From Rhodococcus sp. CH91 (lineage in GTDB: Bacteria; Actinomycetota; Actinomycetes; Mycobacteriales; Mycobacteriaceae): a stretch of 64,000 nucleotides of DNA. The translations under genes were made by a program, and so were the position numbers. The stretch is taken from contig NZ_JAKFYR010000001.1 of the NCBI RefSeq assembly GCF_022554085.1, forward strand, positions 682,001-746,000, given 5' to 3'. Of this stretch, positions 1 through 9,507 are shown one piece after another. Numbering within the stretch: position 1 is the first letter of the stretch; the number at the start of each line of letters is the position of its first letter. A model generated the notes under the pieces. The model saw only the letters and a program-made list of their open reading frames with translations. It was not told the origin of the DNA and did no database searches.

Positions 1-329
1 TCGACGTATTCGGATTCGAAGGTCACCGTGTCTCCGGCGTGGACGTCGGCGAAATAACGGAACCGCTGTTCACCGTGGAGGACGTTACCGAGATCTACTC
101 CGTGGGCCGCGAGATCGGCGAAGACGTTCGAGTTCTCCAGTTCGAGACCGAACAGGAAGGTAGGAGGCGCGAGTACGTCCGGGTGGCCGGCCGCGACTGC
201 GGCATCGCGATCGCGGTAGACCGGATTCTCCTCACCGATCGCGATGGCGAACTGCCGGATGCGGCCCCGTTCGACGTCGGCGACGATCGGAGGAACCTCG
301 ACATCGAGGATTGCGTGATCGAGAGACAT
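1..329 (-). CDS. MaoC-type (FAS1-like) enoyl-CoA hydratase domain protein, partial
   Basis: The first 109 residues of this gene are visible; the rest lies beyond the left edge. Start ATG 329-327 overlaps the TGA of the upstream thiolase gene, so the two are translationally coupled. The sequence has the N-terminal MaoC dehydratase (hot-dog fold) pattern: GEENPVYRD near residues 32-40, APPTF at 54-58, LHGEQRFRYF at 84-93 and AGDTV at 98-102. Proteins of this family hydrate 2-enoyl-CoAs or dehydrate 3-hydroxyacyl-CoAs. Pairing with an SCP-x-type thiolase resembles steroid and branched-chain side-chain degradation operons. The catalytic hot-dog half (D-x4-H) would normally follow or be a separate gene and cannot be seen, so activity is inferred. 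Confidence 0.8.
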   Translation of the reverse strand, partial: MSLDHAILDVEVPPIVADVERGRIRQFAIAIGEENPVYRDRDAAVAAGHPDVLAPPTFLFGLELENSNVFADLAAHGVDLGNVLHGEQRFRYFADVHAGDTVTFESEYV

Positions 330-1513
330 CAGACCGCCTTCTCGTAGAGGGTGACGACGCACGCGCCACCGAGACCCAGATTGTGCTGCAGGGCGATTCG
401 AGCACCGTCGACCTGCCGGTCGCCGGCCTGCCCACGGAGTTGCCAGACCAGTTCGGCGCACTGGGCCAGGCCGGTAGCGCCGAGCGGATGTCCCTTGGAC
501 AGAAGGCCTCCCGACGGATTGGTGACCACGCGGCCACCGTAGGTGTTGTCGCCGTCGAGGATGAACTTCTCGGCGGTCCCTTCCGGGGTCAGGCCGAGGC
601 CCTCGTAGGTGATCACCTCGTTGGTGCTGAAGCAGTCGTGCAGTTCGACGACCGGGATGTCCAGGGGATCGACGCCGGACTGCTCGTAGACCTCCGCGGC
701 GGCCTTGGCCGTCATGTCGTAGCCGGCGACCCGCATCATGTCGGTGGTGTCGAAGGTGCCGGGAAGGTCGGTGACCATCGACTGCGCGCGGATGCGGACG
801 CTCGCGTCGAGTCCGTGGGCGCGGGCGAACTCCTCGCTGCACACCACCGCAGCGGCAGCGCCGTTCGTCGGCGGGCAGCACATCAGGAGGGTGAGCGGTC
901 CCCAGATCAGCTTGGAGGACATCACCGTGTCGAGGTCGATCGGGTCGCGGAAGACCGCGAGCGGGTTGCGGGCGGCGTGGCTGCGGGCCTTGACCGACAC
1001 GCGGCCGAAGACCTCGGAGGACACGCCGTAGCGGGCCATGTAGGCCACACCTGCGCCGCCGAACATCTTCGCGGCCGCCGGTGCCTGTTCGTCACCACCG
1101 GGCATGGAGGTGGCGATGTTCTCGCCGCGCGCAGTGGGACTGGGGCGATCGCCGTAGGCGTTGACGAGGGCTCCGGGCTGCATCTGCTCGAAGCCGAGGG
1201 CGAGCACGCACTCGGCGGCACCGGATGCTACGGCCTGGCGGGCCAGCCACAGGGCGCTGGAGCCGGTCGAGCAGTTGTTGTTGACATTGACGATGGGAAT
1301 GCCCGTCATGCCGATCTCGTAGAGAGCGTTCTGCCCGGAGGTCGAGTCGCCGTAGACGTACCCCACGAATGCCTGTTGTACGTCGGCATATTCGAGTCCT
1401 GCATCCTTCAGGGCTGCGGTTGCCGCAGCAGCTCCCATCCGGTCGTAGGTCTCGCTCTTTCCGGGTTTGGTGAACGGCATCATTCCGACGCCGCTGATGC
1501 AGACATTGCGCAT
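329..1513 (-). CDS. Thiolase family protein, SCP-x/lipid-transfer type (acetyl-CoA acetyltransferase)
   Basis: A 394-residue thiolase that would cleave 3-oxoacyl-CoA with CoA in the last step of a beta-oxidation cycle. The acylated cysteine is C81 in NNNCSTGSSA. The SCP-x-type HDCF motif is at 292-295 and the GHPLGATG histidine is H342. The C-terminus has a GLGGAC loop. With the nucleophilic cysteine retained it looks like a true thiolase rather than an Ltp2-type retro-aldolase. ATG 1513 is preceded by AAAGG at a good distance. It is the first gene of a minus-strand pair with the MaoC gene and is divergent from the SDR operon at 1739. A TATAGT -10-like box lies on the minus strand at 1568-1563. 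The substrate is unknown; branched or side-chain acyl-CoAs are plausible for this subfamily. Confidence 0.88.
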   Translation of the reverse strand: MRNVCISGVGMMPFTKPGKSETYDRMGAAAATAALKDAGLEYADVQQAFVGYVYGDSTSGQNALYEIGMTGIPIVNVNNNCSTGSSALWLARQAVASGAAECVLALGFEQMQPGALVNAYGDRPSPTARGENIATSMPGGDEQAPAAAKMFGGAGVAYMARYGVSSEVFGRVSVKARSHAARNPLAVFRDPIDLDTVMSSKLIWGPLTLLMCCPPTNGAAAAVVCSEEFARAHGLDASVRIRAQSMVTDLPGTFDTTDMMRVAGYDMTAKAAAEVYEQSGVDPLDIPVVELHDCFSTNEVITYEGLGLTPEGTAEKFILDGDNTYGGRVVTNPSGGLLSKGHPLGATGLAQCAELVWQLRGQAGDRQVDGARIALQHNLGLGGACVVTLYEKAV

Positions 1514-1615
1514 GGTCTGCCTTTCGATCGAAGCGGGTGTGCGATGGTTCGGACTTCAGCAGACTATACATATTCGTCATTAACAAGAAGGGGAAAAAAC
1601 CAGCAAAAATGGTCG

Positions 1616-1644
1616 TTGACTCCCTTGAAACCTGAAGTTAGTAT
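1616..1644 (+). promoter_or_regulatory. Sigma-70-like promoter of the 1739 operon
   Basis: TTGACT (1616-1621) and TAGTAT (1639-1644) are separated by exactly 17 bp, an unusually good match for high-GC actinobacterial DNA. The surrounding stretch is AT-rich compared with the genes on either side. It points into the plus-strand SDR/crotonase operon. Confidence 0.65.
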
Positions 1645-1652
1645 TCACCCCA

Positions 1653-1666
1653 GTGACTGGAGTCAC
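1653..1666. promoter_or_regulatory. Operator-like palindrome GTGACTGGAGTCAC
   Basis: A perfect inverted repeat (GTGACT, GG, AGTCAC) sits just downstream of the -10 box, where a bound repressor would block transcription. The AGTCAC half resembles sequences in the 21794-22107 regulatory region. The cognate regulator is not in the window. Confidence 0.5.
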
Positions 1667-1738
1667 ATGATCTTCAAAGCGTCGGCCTCGCTGTATCCGG
1701 AGGTCGGGCTCTCGACGCGAACACTCAGGAGGAAACAC

Positions 1739-2563
1739 GTGAGCGGCCAGAAACTGCAGGACAAGGTGGCGCTGGTCTCCGGCTCGGGCCGTGGCATCGG
1801 TCGAGCCGTTGCCGTGAAGTTGGCGTCGGAGGGTGCCCGGGTCGTGATCAACGATCTCGATGCCGAGCCCGCGAAGGAAGTGGTTGCAGAGATCGAGGCG
1901 CTCGGCGGCCAGGCCGTCGCCTGCGTCGGCAGCGTCACCGACCCTGCGTTCGCCGACCGCTTCGTCGCCACCGCGGTGGACAATTTCGGTGGAGTCGACA
2001 TCATCGTCAACAACGCCGGATACACCTGGGACAACGTCATCCAGAAGATGACCGACCAGCAGTGGGCGGACATCATCGACGTGCATCTGACGGCGCCGTT
2101 CCGCATCCTGCGCGCAGCCCAGCCGGTCATCAGCGCTGCCGTCAAGCGTGAACGCGAGGAAGGATTCGTTCCGTGCCGCAAGGTCGTGAACATTTCGTCC
2201 ACCTCGGGATTGCTCGGTAATCCCGGACAGGCGAACTACTCCTCCGCCAAGGCGGGCATGGTCGGTCTGACGAAGACGATCGCCAAGGAATGGGGTCGGT
2301 ACAACGTCACCTCCAATGCGGTCGCCTACGGCGTGATCAACACCCGCCTCACGTCGGTGACCACGGAGGCGAAGACGATCGACGTCGAGGGCAGGGAAAT
2401 CAAGGTCGGCGTGGATCCCGCGGTGATGGACGCTGCGACGAAGCAGATCGCGCTCGGGCGCGCCGGCACCGTCGAGGAAGCTGCCGGCGCTGTCTACCTG
2501 TTGTGCAGCCCCGAGTCGAGCTACATCACGGGCCAGGTCCTCGTGTGTGGCGGCGGGCTGTGA
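1739..2563 (+). CDS. SDR family oxidoreductase (3-hydroxyacyl-CoA dehydrogenase-like)
   Basis: A classical short-chain dehydrogenase/reductase of 274 residues, probably oxidising a 3-hydroxyacyl-CoA or related alcohol with NAD(P). The cofactor loop SGSGRGIG is at 14-21, NNAG at 91-94, an active-site serine in NISSTSG, and Y167-x3-K171 in YSSAK. The C-terminus GQVLVCGGG is typical. The start is GTG 1739: AGGAGG at 1727-1732 sits 6 nt upstream. The reading frame is open far upstream, but that stretch is antisense to the thiolase and is not coding. It is the first gene of a plus-strand operon and its TGA overlaps a possible GTG start of the next gene. Confidence 0.88.
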   Translation: MSGQKLQDKVALVSGSGRGIGRAVAVKLASEGARVVINDLDAEPAKEVVAEIEALGGQAVACVGSVTDPAFADRFVATAVDNFGGVDIIVNNAGYTWDNVIQKMTDQQWADIIDVHLTAPFRILRAAQPVISAAVKREREEGFVPCRKVVNISSTSGLLGNPGQANYSSAKAGMVGLTKTIAKEWGRYNVTSNAVAYGVINTRLTSVTTEAKTIDVEGREIKVGVDPAVMDAATKQIALGRAGTVEEAAGAVYLLCSPESSYITGQVLVCGGGL

Positions 2564-2592
2564 CCGAGGCACCCAGTACGCAGGAGTGCGCC

Positions 2593-3429
2593 GTGGACGA
2601 CTACGAGGACGTGACCTACGAGGTCTCGGGCGGTGTCGCCGTGGTGACCCTGGACGCGCCCGAACGTCGCAACGGTATGCGGGTCCGCATGCTCGTCGAC
2701 GTGTTCCGCGCCCTCGACCGTGCCGACCGCGACCCCGAGGTACGTGCAGTGATCGTCACCGGTGCCGGTGAGGCATTCTCGGTGGGTGCCGCGCTCGACG
2801 GCCCCGAGACCTTGACGCGCGCCCTCGTCGAGGACGTCGGCGGGCACACGCCAACCGGTTACCGCGAGCCTGCAGGACGGATCAGCGAGCGGATCTTCGA
2901 GATGCAGAAGCCGGTGATCGCCGCGATCAACGGCCACGCGATCGGAGGAGGCGCGACGATCGCCGCTGCGATGGACATCCGGATCGCGAGCGAAGACGCA
3001 CGATTCGGATTCGTCTTCACGCGGCGGGGTGTGGTCCCCGAGGGCGCCTCGTCGTGGTTCCTTCCCCGACTCGTCGGGATCGGGCGGGCCACCGACTGGA
3101 TCCTGTCCGGGCGGGTGTTCGACGCTGCAGAGGCGTACGAGGCCGGATTCCTCACCCGGGTGGTTCCCGCCGACCGGGTGATGTCGGAGGCCAGGACGTA
3201 CGCGGAGCAGTTCGTCCGTGACACCTCTCCGACCTCGGTCGCGTTGTCCAAGAGGCTTCTGGCCTCGGGATGGTTGCACTCACATCCGGGTCCGGCCGCC
3301 GCAGGTGAATCGCGCACGTACGCGGGAAGAGTCGACTCCGTCGACGCCCGTGAGGGAATCCTGTCGTTCCTCGAACGCCGGCCCGCAGTGTTCCCGCCGC
3401 TCGACCCGACTCCCGCCGAACGATTCTGA
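2593..3429 (+). CDS. Crotonase (enoyl-CoA hydratase/isomerase) family protein, isomerase-like
   Basis: About 278 residues with the crotonase fold. The oxyanion-hole segment INGHAIGGGA is present, but both hydratase glutamates are replaced: GGGCE becomes GGGAT, and the second Glu of the FGxPE motif becomes Phe in FGFVF. A glutamate in RRGVVPEGASS occupies the position of the catalytic Glu of delta3-delta2-enoyl-CoA isomerases (compare SPEGCSS in ECI2). It is therefore more likely an isomerase than a hydratase; this is an inference from motifs. The start at GTG 2593 is favoured by AGGAG 6 nt upstream. GTG 2560, overlapping the SDR stop, is the alternative. It is a paralogue of the gene at 61364. 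Confidence 0.82.
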   Translation: MDDYEDVTYEVSGGVAVVTLDAPERRNGMRVRMLVDVFRALDRADRDPEVRAVIVTGAGEAFSVGAALDGPETLTRALVEDVGGHTPTGYREPAGRISERIFEMQKPVIAAINGHAIGGGATIAAAMDIRIASEDARFGFVFTRRGVVPEGASSWFLPRLVGIGRATDWILSGRVFDAAEAYEAGFLTRVVPADRVMSEARTYAEQFVRDTSPTSVALSKRLLASGWLHSHPGPAAAGESRTYAGRVDSVDAREGILSFLERRPAVFPPLDPTPAERF

Positions 3430-3457
3430 AACTCCCTACGGACCACCCAGGAGCGCC

Positions 3458-4447
3458 ATGACCACCGACCCGTTCACCGTATGCAAGTACGGGGCCGACG
3501 CGGAGGGGACCCACGACTTCGCCGGCATCCACAACTTCAACGAAAGCGTCTATTTCAACTTCGTCGACCCGGTTTCGCAACTCGGTGGGCTGGTCCGCAT
3601 CGGCAACAGGCCGAACCTCGGCTACAGCGAGACCTCGGTGCAATTGACCCTCCCGGGAGGCGCCATCGCCTTCCGGGCCGGCCGGACACCCTGCGAGACC
3701 AACGACGAATTCGCCGGTCAGGGACTGGAAATCGTGATCAAGGAACCTACACGGACCGCCGAGATCACCTACCGCAACACCGTCGCACGTGTCGCCCATC
3801 CGTCGATGATGGCCGAGCAGGGCCGTATCGCCCTGAAGAACGCCCCCTCGGAGGAGTGCGAGATCTCGCTCACCTACGAGGCGACGAGCCCCATGTTCGT
3901 CATCAACGGCGACGGCGACGGCGACTGCACGCCGGGCAGCTCGACGATCGCCAGTGATCACTACGAGCAGTTCGGGCATCTGTCCGGAACCATCCGGGTG
4001 GGCAGCAGAACCTGGGTTCTCGACAAGGTCACGTCCTTCCGGGATCACTCGTGGGGACCCCGGGAATGGGCCTCCTATACAGGTGAATGGCTCGCCGGAT
4101 GGCTCGCCGACGGTACTGCCTTCAGCGCGTACGGCGAGTACGAACCTTCGGGCGTGCGTGTCAGTGCGGGTGCTGTGCTGACCACCGACCATGTCGCCCA
4201 TCCGATCACCGACTACAAGGTCCTGACCGACTACGCTGGTGAATCGACCTACAGCGGAAGGCATGTCGGGATCATCACCGCAGAAGGGCTGCCGACGATC
4301 GTCGTCGACGGATCGATCCGGCACTTCGTTCCGGTCACGCAGCGCACCGAGGACCGTGCCGTCCGCATGGCCCAGATGACCGTCGATCTCGCCGAGGGAT
4401 ACGGCGGGTGGGCCGTCGCCGAATTCCTGCGTCCGATCAGGCCGTAG
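3458..4447 (+). CDS. Uncharacterised CrtC/AttH-like (lipocalin-type) protein
   Basis: A soluble 329-residue protein with no signal peptide or membrane segment. The most telling motif is RDHSWGPREW in the middle of the chain, which is seen in hydroxyneurosporene-synthase/AttH-like and related DUF7064-type proteins often encoded beside CoA ligases in actinobacterial lipid catabolism clusters. An acidic run, INGDGDGDC, is encoded by a short ggcgac microsatellite. ATG 3458 is preceded by CAGGAG. It lies 28 nt after the crotonase gene and about 46 nt before the CoA ligase gene. The biochemical role is unknown; isoprenoid or lipid binding, hydration or isomerisation are possibilities. The family assignment is from memory of the motif. 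Confidence 0.6.
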   Translation: MTTDPFTVCKYGADAEGTHDFAGIHNFNESVYFNFVDPVSQLGGLVRIGNRPNLGYSETSVQLTLPGGAIAFRAGRTPCETNDEFAGQGLEIVIKEPTRTAEITYRNTVARVAHPSMMAEQGRIALKNAPSEECEISLTYEATSPMFVINGDGDGDCTPGSSTIASDHYEQFGHLSGTIRVGSRTWVLDKVTSFRDHSWGPREWASYTGEWLAGWLADGTAFSAYGEYEPSGVRVSAGAVLTTDHVAHPITDYKVLTDYAGESTYSGRHVGIITAEGLPTIVVDGSIRHFVPVTQRTEDRAVRMAQMTVDLAEGYGGWAVAEFLRPIRP

Positions 4448-4493
4448 GGCGACGCTGCCCACCCCTATCCGATCCTCATCGAGGAGCATCGTC

Positions 4494-6056
4494 ATGTACC
4501 CAGGACGTCACGCTGTCGACCATCCCGACCGCCCGGCGATCATCATGGCCTCCAGTGGCGAGACCGTGACCTATGCGGATCTCGACACCCGCGCCAACCG
4601 GCTTGCTGCGTTGTTCCGGGCACACGGACTGGTGCCTGGCGACCACATCGCCCTGTTCATGGAGAACCATCCCGACATGATCGTCGCGATGTCGGCGGCC
4701 GAACGCACGGGACTGTTCTACACCCCGGTGAACTCCTTCCTCTCCGCGGACGAAGCCGCATTCATCATCGGCGACTCGCACTCCCGGCTGGTGATCACCA
4801 CAGCAGCGAAGTTCGCAGTGGCGCAGAAACTCCCGGGTCTGTGCCCGGTGGTACAGAGGTGGTTGCTGGTCGATGCCGACGCTGTGGCCGACGAGCTTCC
4901 CGCGCCCTTCGAGTCGTATGCGGACGCGGTGTCGGAATTCGACGGAACGCCGGTCGAGGACGAGCGGCTGGGTACGCCGATGTTCTACTCGTCCGGCACC
5001 ACCGGACGGCCGAAGGCGATCAAGCGTTCCCTGCCCGACGCGCACCCAGGGCAGATCCTCGACATCGAGGATTTCGGGCGCAGACTCTTCCACCTACGGG
5101 AAGGGATGCGATTCCTGTCGCCGGCGCCGCTCTACCATTCCGGACCGCAGTCCTCGGTGGCGATCGGTATCCGCCTCGGCGCGACGATCGTGGTGATGGA
5201 GAAGTTCGACGCCCGCGAGTATCTCGCACTGGTCGAGAAGTACCGCATCACCCACTCGATGGTGGTGCCGACCATGTTCTCCCGCATGCTCAAACTCCCC
5301 GAGAAGGAGCGGGACTACGACGTCTCGTCGCTCGAGGTCGTCGTGCACGGTGCGGCACCGTGTCCGGTCGCCGTCAAGGAAGCCGTGCTCGACTGGTTCG
5401 GTCCCGTCATCTACGAGTACTACGGCGGCACCGAAGCGAACGGTATGTGCGGATGCACCCCGCAGGAGTGGCTCGAACACAAGGGAACTGTCGGTCGGCC
5501 CTACATGGGTGAGCCGGTGATCCTCGACGACGACGGAAACGAATGCCCGCCCGGCGTTCCGGGAACCATCTGGTTCCGGGGAGCGGGAAGCACCTTCGAA
5601 TACTTCAACGACCCGGGAAAGACCGCCGAGGCGCGCAGCGCCGACGGAACGATGTCGAAGATCGGCGACATCGGCTTCCTCGACGAGGACGGATTCCTGT
5701 ATCTCACCGATCGACAGGCCTTCGTCATCATCTCCGGTGGAGTGAACATCTATCCGCAGGAGATCGAGAATCTGCTGATCACTCACCCGAAGGTTCTCGA
5801 CGCTGCGGTCTTCGGTGTACCCGACGAGGACTTCGGGGAAGCAGTGAAAGCCGTTATCCAGCCCGTGGATCCGACGTCGGCACGCCCGGAACTGGCGTCC
5901 GAACTTTCCGAGTTCTGCCGATCCGAGATCGCGAAATTCAAGTGCCCCAAGTCGTTCGACTTCATCGACGAGATGCCGCGGCTGCCCACGGGCAAGCTCT
6001 ACAAGAAGGGTCTGCGTGCCGCGTACTGGACCGAACCCGCTGCCGCATCTCGCTGA
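4494..6056 (+). CDS. AMP-forming acyl-CoA synthetase (FadD-like)
   Basis: A class I adenylate-forming enzyme of 520 residues that activates a carboxylic acid to its CoA thioester with ATP. The P-loop-like [16 protein letters not shown], the aromatic-adenylate motif [11 protein letters not shown], the hinge [17 protein letters not shown] and the catalytic C-terminal lysine in LPTGKLYKK are all present. ATG 4494 has GAGGAG 7 nt upstream. It is closely similar in layout to the ligase at 25625: both have HxAAPCP followed by an EYYGG and TxxEWLxHxGTVGRP block, so the two are likely paralogues acting on related acids. Confidence 0.88.
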   Translation: MYPGRHAVDHPDRPAIIMASSGETVTYADLDTRANRLAALFRAHGLVPGDHIALFMENHPDMIVAMSAAERTGLFYTPVNSFLSADEAAFIIGDSHSRLVITTAAKFAVAQKLPGLCPVVQRWLLVDADAVADELPAPFESYADAVSEFDGTPVEDERLGTPMFYSSGTTGRPKAIKRSLPDAHPGQILDIEDFGRRLFHLREGMRFLSPAPLYHSGPQSSVAIGIRLGATIVVMEKFDAREYLALVEKYRITHSMVVPTMFSRMLKLPEKERDYDVSSLEVVVHGAAPCPVAVKEAVLDWFGPVIYEYYGGTEANGMCGCTPQEWLEHKGTVGRPYMGEPVILDDDGNECPPGVPGTIWFRGAGSTFEYFNDPGKTAEARSADGTMSKIGDIGFLDEDGFLYLTDRQAFVIISGGVNIYPQEIENLLITHPKVLDAAVFGVPDEDFGEAVKAVIQPVDPTSARPELASELSEFCRSEIAKFKCPKSFDFIDEMPRLPTGKLYKKGLRAAYWTEPAAASR

Positions 6057-6082
6057 ACCACCTCACCAGAACAGGAAGTTCC

Positions 6083-7291
6083 ATGCCCCACGACGTTTTC
6101 GTGTACGACGCGATCCGAACCCCGCGCGGAAAGGGCCGCAACGGTGCGCTGAACGGCGTCAAGCCGATGACCCTGATCACCGGACTGATCGAAGCGATCC
6201 AGGAGCGCAACCCGTCGCTCGACCCCGCCCGCATCGACGACATCGTGCTCGGCGTCGTGAGCCCACTGCGTGACCAGGGCGCCGACATCGCGCGAATCGC
6301 CGCGGTCAATGCCGGCCTGCCCGAAACCGTCGCCGGCGTTCAGATGAACCGCTTCTGCGCATCCGGCCTCGAGGCGGTCAACACCGCATCGCAGAAGGTC
6401 GCATCGGGTTGGGAGTCGCTCATGCTCGCCGGTGGCGTCGAGTCGATGTCACGCGTACCGATGGGCAGCGACGGCGGCGCGTGGGCCAACGACCCGGAGA
6501 CGAACTTCACGACCGGTTTCGTCCCGCAGGGCATCGGCGCCGACCTGATCGCGACCCTCGAGGGCTTCACTCGTGAGGACGTCGACAGTTTCGCCGCCGA
6601 GTCGCAGCGCCGCGCCGCACAGGCGTGGGACGAGGGTCGGTTCGACCGCTCGGTCGTCCCCGTCCGCGACAAGAGCGGCATCGCGATCCTCGAGCGCGAC
6701 GAGCACCTGCGCCGTGGCACCACGGTCGAGACGCTCGCCGGGCTCACCCCCGCGTTCGCCGGGATCGGCGCAGCCGGCTTCGACGCGGTGGCCCTGCAGA
6801 AGTACCACTGGGTCGAGCGCATCGACCACGTGCACACCGGGGGCAACTCGTCCGGAATCGTCGACGGTGCAGCGCTGGTCGCACTCGGCAACGAGCAGGT
6901 CGGCAAGGACCTCGGCCTGACCCCTCGGGCCCGGATCGTCGCTGGCGCGGTCAGCGGCTCGGACGCGACCATCATGCTCACCGGACCGACGCCCGCTACC
7001 CGCAAGGCACTCGCGGTCGCGGGGCTGACCGTCGACGACATCGATCTGTTCGAGATCAACGAGGCGTTCAGCTCGGTCGCGCTGCGCTTCATGAAGGACC
7101 TCGACATCCCGCACGAGAAGCTCAACGTCAACGGTGGCGCGATCGCGATGGGGCACCCGCTCGGAGCGACCGGTGCGATGCTCATCTCGACCGTCATCGA
7201 CGAGCTCGAGCGCCGCGACCAGCGCCGTGCGCTCGTGACGCTGTGTGTCGGCGGTGGCATGGGTATCGCCACGATCGTCGAACGCGTCTGA
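6083..7291 (+). CDS. fadA: Acetyl-CoA C-acetyltransferase (thiolase, FadA type)
   Basis: A 402-residue thiolase of the classical FadA class. C92 in [11 protein letters not shown] is the acyl-accepting nucleophile, [16 protein letters not shown] carries the catalytic His, and CVGGGMG the second cysteine. It would cleave 3-oxoacyl-CoA to acetyl-CoA and a shortened acyl-CoA. ATG 6083 follows ACAGGAAG. The gene lies directly before fadB, so the pair forms a complete hydratase, dehydrogenase and thiolase set. In this operon it would split 3-oxovaleryl-CoA-type products into acetyl-CoA and propionyl-CoA (inference from the lva-like genes downstream). Confidence 0.88.
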   Translation: MPHDVFVYDAIRTPRGKGRNGALNGVKPMTLITGLIEAIQERNPSLDPARIDDIVLGVVSPLRDQGADIARIAAVNAGLPETVAGVQMNRFCASGLEAVNTASQKVASGWESLMLAGGVESMSRVPMGSDGGAWANDPETNFTTGFVPQGIGADLIATLEGFTREDVDSFAAESQRRAAQAWDEGRFDRSVVPVRDKSGIAILERDEHLRRGTTVETLAGLTPAFAGIGAAGFDAVALQKYHWVERIDHVHTGGNSSGIVDGAALVALGNEQVGKDLGLTPRARIVAGAVSGSDATIMLTGPTPATRKALAVAGLTVDDIDLFEINEAFSSVALRFMKDLDIPHEKLNVNGGAIAMGHPLGATGAMLISTVIDELERRDQRRALVTLCVGGGMGIATIVERV

Positions 7292-7338
7292 GCCCCGATA
7301 CTTCTCCTCCGCGACCTCCAGAAAGCTGTGAGCACACG

Positions 7339-9504
7339 ATGACCCAGATTGCAGAACCCACCAACACGGAACGTATCGGCACCATCCTGTGGGAGCAGGG
7401 CGACGACGGCATTGTCGTCCTGACCTTCGACGACCCGAACCAGTCCGTCAACACGATGAATGCCGCATGGTCGGACTCGCTGAACCGGGTGCTCGCCCGC
7501 CTCGCCGAGAACAAGGACAGCGTCACCGGCGTCGTCGTGACGTCGGCGAAGAAGACGTTCTTCGCGGGCGGCGACCTCAACGACATCTACGCTGCCACCC
7601 CCGAACAGGCCGGGGAGCTCGCTGCGTTCGCAGACGGCGCGAAGGCCATGCTGCGCCGTATCGAGACCGCGGGTGTCCCGGTGGTCGCGGCGATCGCCGG
7701 CGCCGCCCTCGGCGGCGGACTCGAGATCGCCCTCGCGTGCCACCACCGGATCTCGGTGCGCGCGAAGTCCGTTCGAGTGGGCCTGCCCGAGGTCAACCTC
7801 GGACTGCTGCCGGGTGGTGGGGGCATCGTCCGAACCGTGCGGTTGCTCGGCCTCGGACCCGCCCTCGATCAGGTGCTGCTGACGGGCGCGTCGTTCACCG
7901 CAGACAAGGCGCTCGAGATCGGCCTGATCGACGAGGTCGTCGACTCGGCCGACGACCTCATCCCCGCGGCGCGTGCATGGATCGCCGCGAACCCGGACGC
8001 GACCCAGCCGTGGGATCGTAAGGCACCCATCCCGGGTGGCACCGCGTACTCGCCGTCCGTCGAGGCGCTGATCCCGGCTCGTGTCGCCGCAGTGCGCGCG
8101 GCCGCGAAGGGCTCGCCCAATCCGGCACGCGAGGCGATCCTCGCCACTGCGGTCGAGAGCACGCAGGTCGACTTCGACGTCGCGTCCGCAGTCGAGACCC
8201 GCTACTTCGTCGGGCTCGCGACCGGGCAGATCTCCAAGAACATCATCCAGGGCACCTTCTTCGACAAGCAGGCCATCGCGTCCGGTGCGAGCCGACCCGA
8301 GGGCTACCCGACGCACAAGGCCACGTACGCAGCAGTGCTCGGCGCCGGCCTGATGGGCGCGGGCATCGCACTGTCGTGTGCGCTCGTCGGGATCAAGGTG
8401 GGTCTCAAGGACGTCGACCTCGCCGCCGCCGAGAAGGGCAAGGACTACGCGCGCCGCTTCCTGACCAAGCAGGTCAAGGCCGGTCGCCGCACGCAGGAGT
8501 CGGCCGACGAGATCCTCGCGCTCATCACGCCGGTCGCCGACGCCACCGACCTCGCCGGAGCCGACCTGGTGATCGAGGCCGTGTTCGAGGATCCGGCGCT
8601 CAAGAAGACCGTCTTCGGTGAGGTGCTGGACGTCGTTGCGCCCGACGCGGTGCTCGGTTCCAACACGTCGACGCTTCCGATCACGGACCTCGCCGCCGGG
8701 GTGGACCGGCCCGAGGACTTCATCGGCCTGCACTTCTTCTCGCCGGTCGAGCGGATGGATCTGCTCGAGATCATCGTGGGTGAGAAGACCAGCGACGCCA
8801 CGCTCGCGAAGGCATTCGACATCGCGCGGCAACTGCGTAAGACGCCGATCGTCGTCGGTGACGGTCGGGGCTTCTACACCAGCCGTGTGATCCTGCAGCG
8901 CCTCACCGAGGCCGCCGCGATGGTCGGCGAGGGCATCGACCCGCAGTCGATCGAGCAGGCGTCGGTGCAGGCGGGCTACCCGCTCGGCACGCTCGCGCTG
9001 CTCGACGAGGTCACCTCCGCACTCCCGCTGAAGATCCGCAGCCAGTTCCGTGAGGTCGCGGAGGCCGCGGGTACACCCTTGCCCGAGCATCCCGGCGACG
9101 CGGTGCTCACCGCGATGGTCGAGGAGCTCGGTCGTCCGAGCCGTGTCGCGGGTGCCGGCTTCTACGAGTACGAGGACGGCAAGCGCGGAGCACTGTGGTC
9201 CGGTCTCGCCGAGCGCTTCCCGGTGAACGGTGAACGCGCCGACCTCGACGAGCTGAAGGACCGGCTGCTGTTCGCCGAGGTCCTCGAGACGGTGCGCTGC
9301 CACGACGACGGCGTCCTGCGCTCGACCGCCGACGCCAACGTCGGATCGTTGCTCGGCATCGGATTCCCCACGTGGACCGGTGGTACCAGCCAGTTCATCG
9401 CGGGTTACCCCGGCGGCACCGCGGCGTTCGTGCGGCGCGCGCAGGAACTGGCCGACAAGTACGGTCCCCGATTCACGCCGCCGGCGTCGCTGACGGAGGG
9501 CTGA
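7339..9504 (+). CDS. fadB: Bifunctional enoyl-CoA hydratase/3-hydroxyacyl-CoA dehydrogenase (FadB-type)
   Basis: A 721-residue fusion. The N-terminal crotonase domain keeps both catalytic glutamates (GGGLEIA and VGLPEVNLG), so it is a true hydratase. The C-terminal part is an NAD-dependent 3-hydroxyacyl-CoA dehydrogenase with dinucleotide loop GAGLMGAG near residue 334 and catalytic His in GLHFFSPVERM. The length equals the usual FadB size. It follows fadA by about 47 nt and ends 3 nt before the acyl-CoA dehydrogenase gene. Together with FadA it would convert enoyl- or 3-hydroxyacyl-CoA made by the downstream module into acetyl-CoA plus a shorter acyl-CoA. Confidence 0.9.
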   Translation: MTQIAEPTNTERIGTILWEQGDDGIVVLTFDDPNQSVNTMNAAWSDSLNRVLARLAENKDSVTGVVVTSAKKTFFAGGDLNDIYAATPEQAGELAAFADGAKAMLRRIETAGVPVVAAIAGAALGGGLEIALACHHRISVRAKSVRVGLPEVNLGLLPGGGGIVRTVRLLGLGPALDQVLLTGASFTADKALEIGLIDEVVDSADDLIPAARAWIAANPDATQPWDRKAPIPGGTAYSPSVEALIPARVAAVRAAAKGSPNPAREAILATAVESTQVDFDVASAVETRYFVGLATGQISKNIIQGTFFDKQAIASGASRPEGYPTHKATYAAVLGAGLMGAGIALSCALVGIKVGLKDVDLAAAEKGKDYARRFLTKQVKAGRRTQESADEILALITPVADATDLAGADLVIEAVFEDPALKKTVFGEVLDVVAPDAVLGSNTSTLPITDLAAGVDRPEDFIGLHFFSPVERMDLLEIIVGEKTSDATLAKAFDIARQLRKTPIVVGDGRGFYTSRVILQRLTEAAAMVGEGIDPQSIEQASVQAGYPLGTLALLDEVTSALPLKIRSQFREVAEAAGTPLPEHPGDAVLTAMVEELGRPSRVAGAGFYEYEDGKRGALWSGLAERFPVNGERADLDELKDRLLFAEVLETVRCHDDGVLRSTADANVGSLLGIGFPTWTGGTSQFIAGYPGGTAAFVRRAQELADKYGPRFTPPASLTEG

Positions 9505-9507
9505 CCG

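Noticed and set aside
311-1738. Long in-frame extension upstream of the SDR gene
   Set aside because: It runs antisense through the thiolase gene; AGGAGG before GTG 1739 and the promoter at 1616-1644 set the true start.
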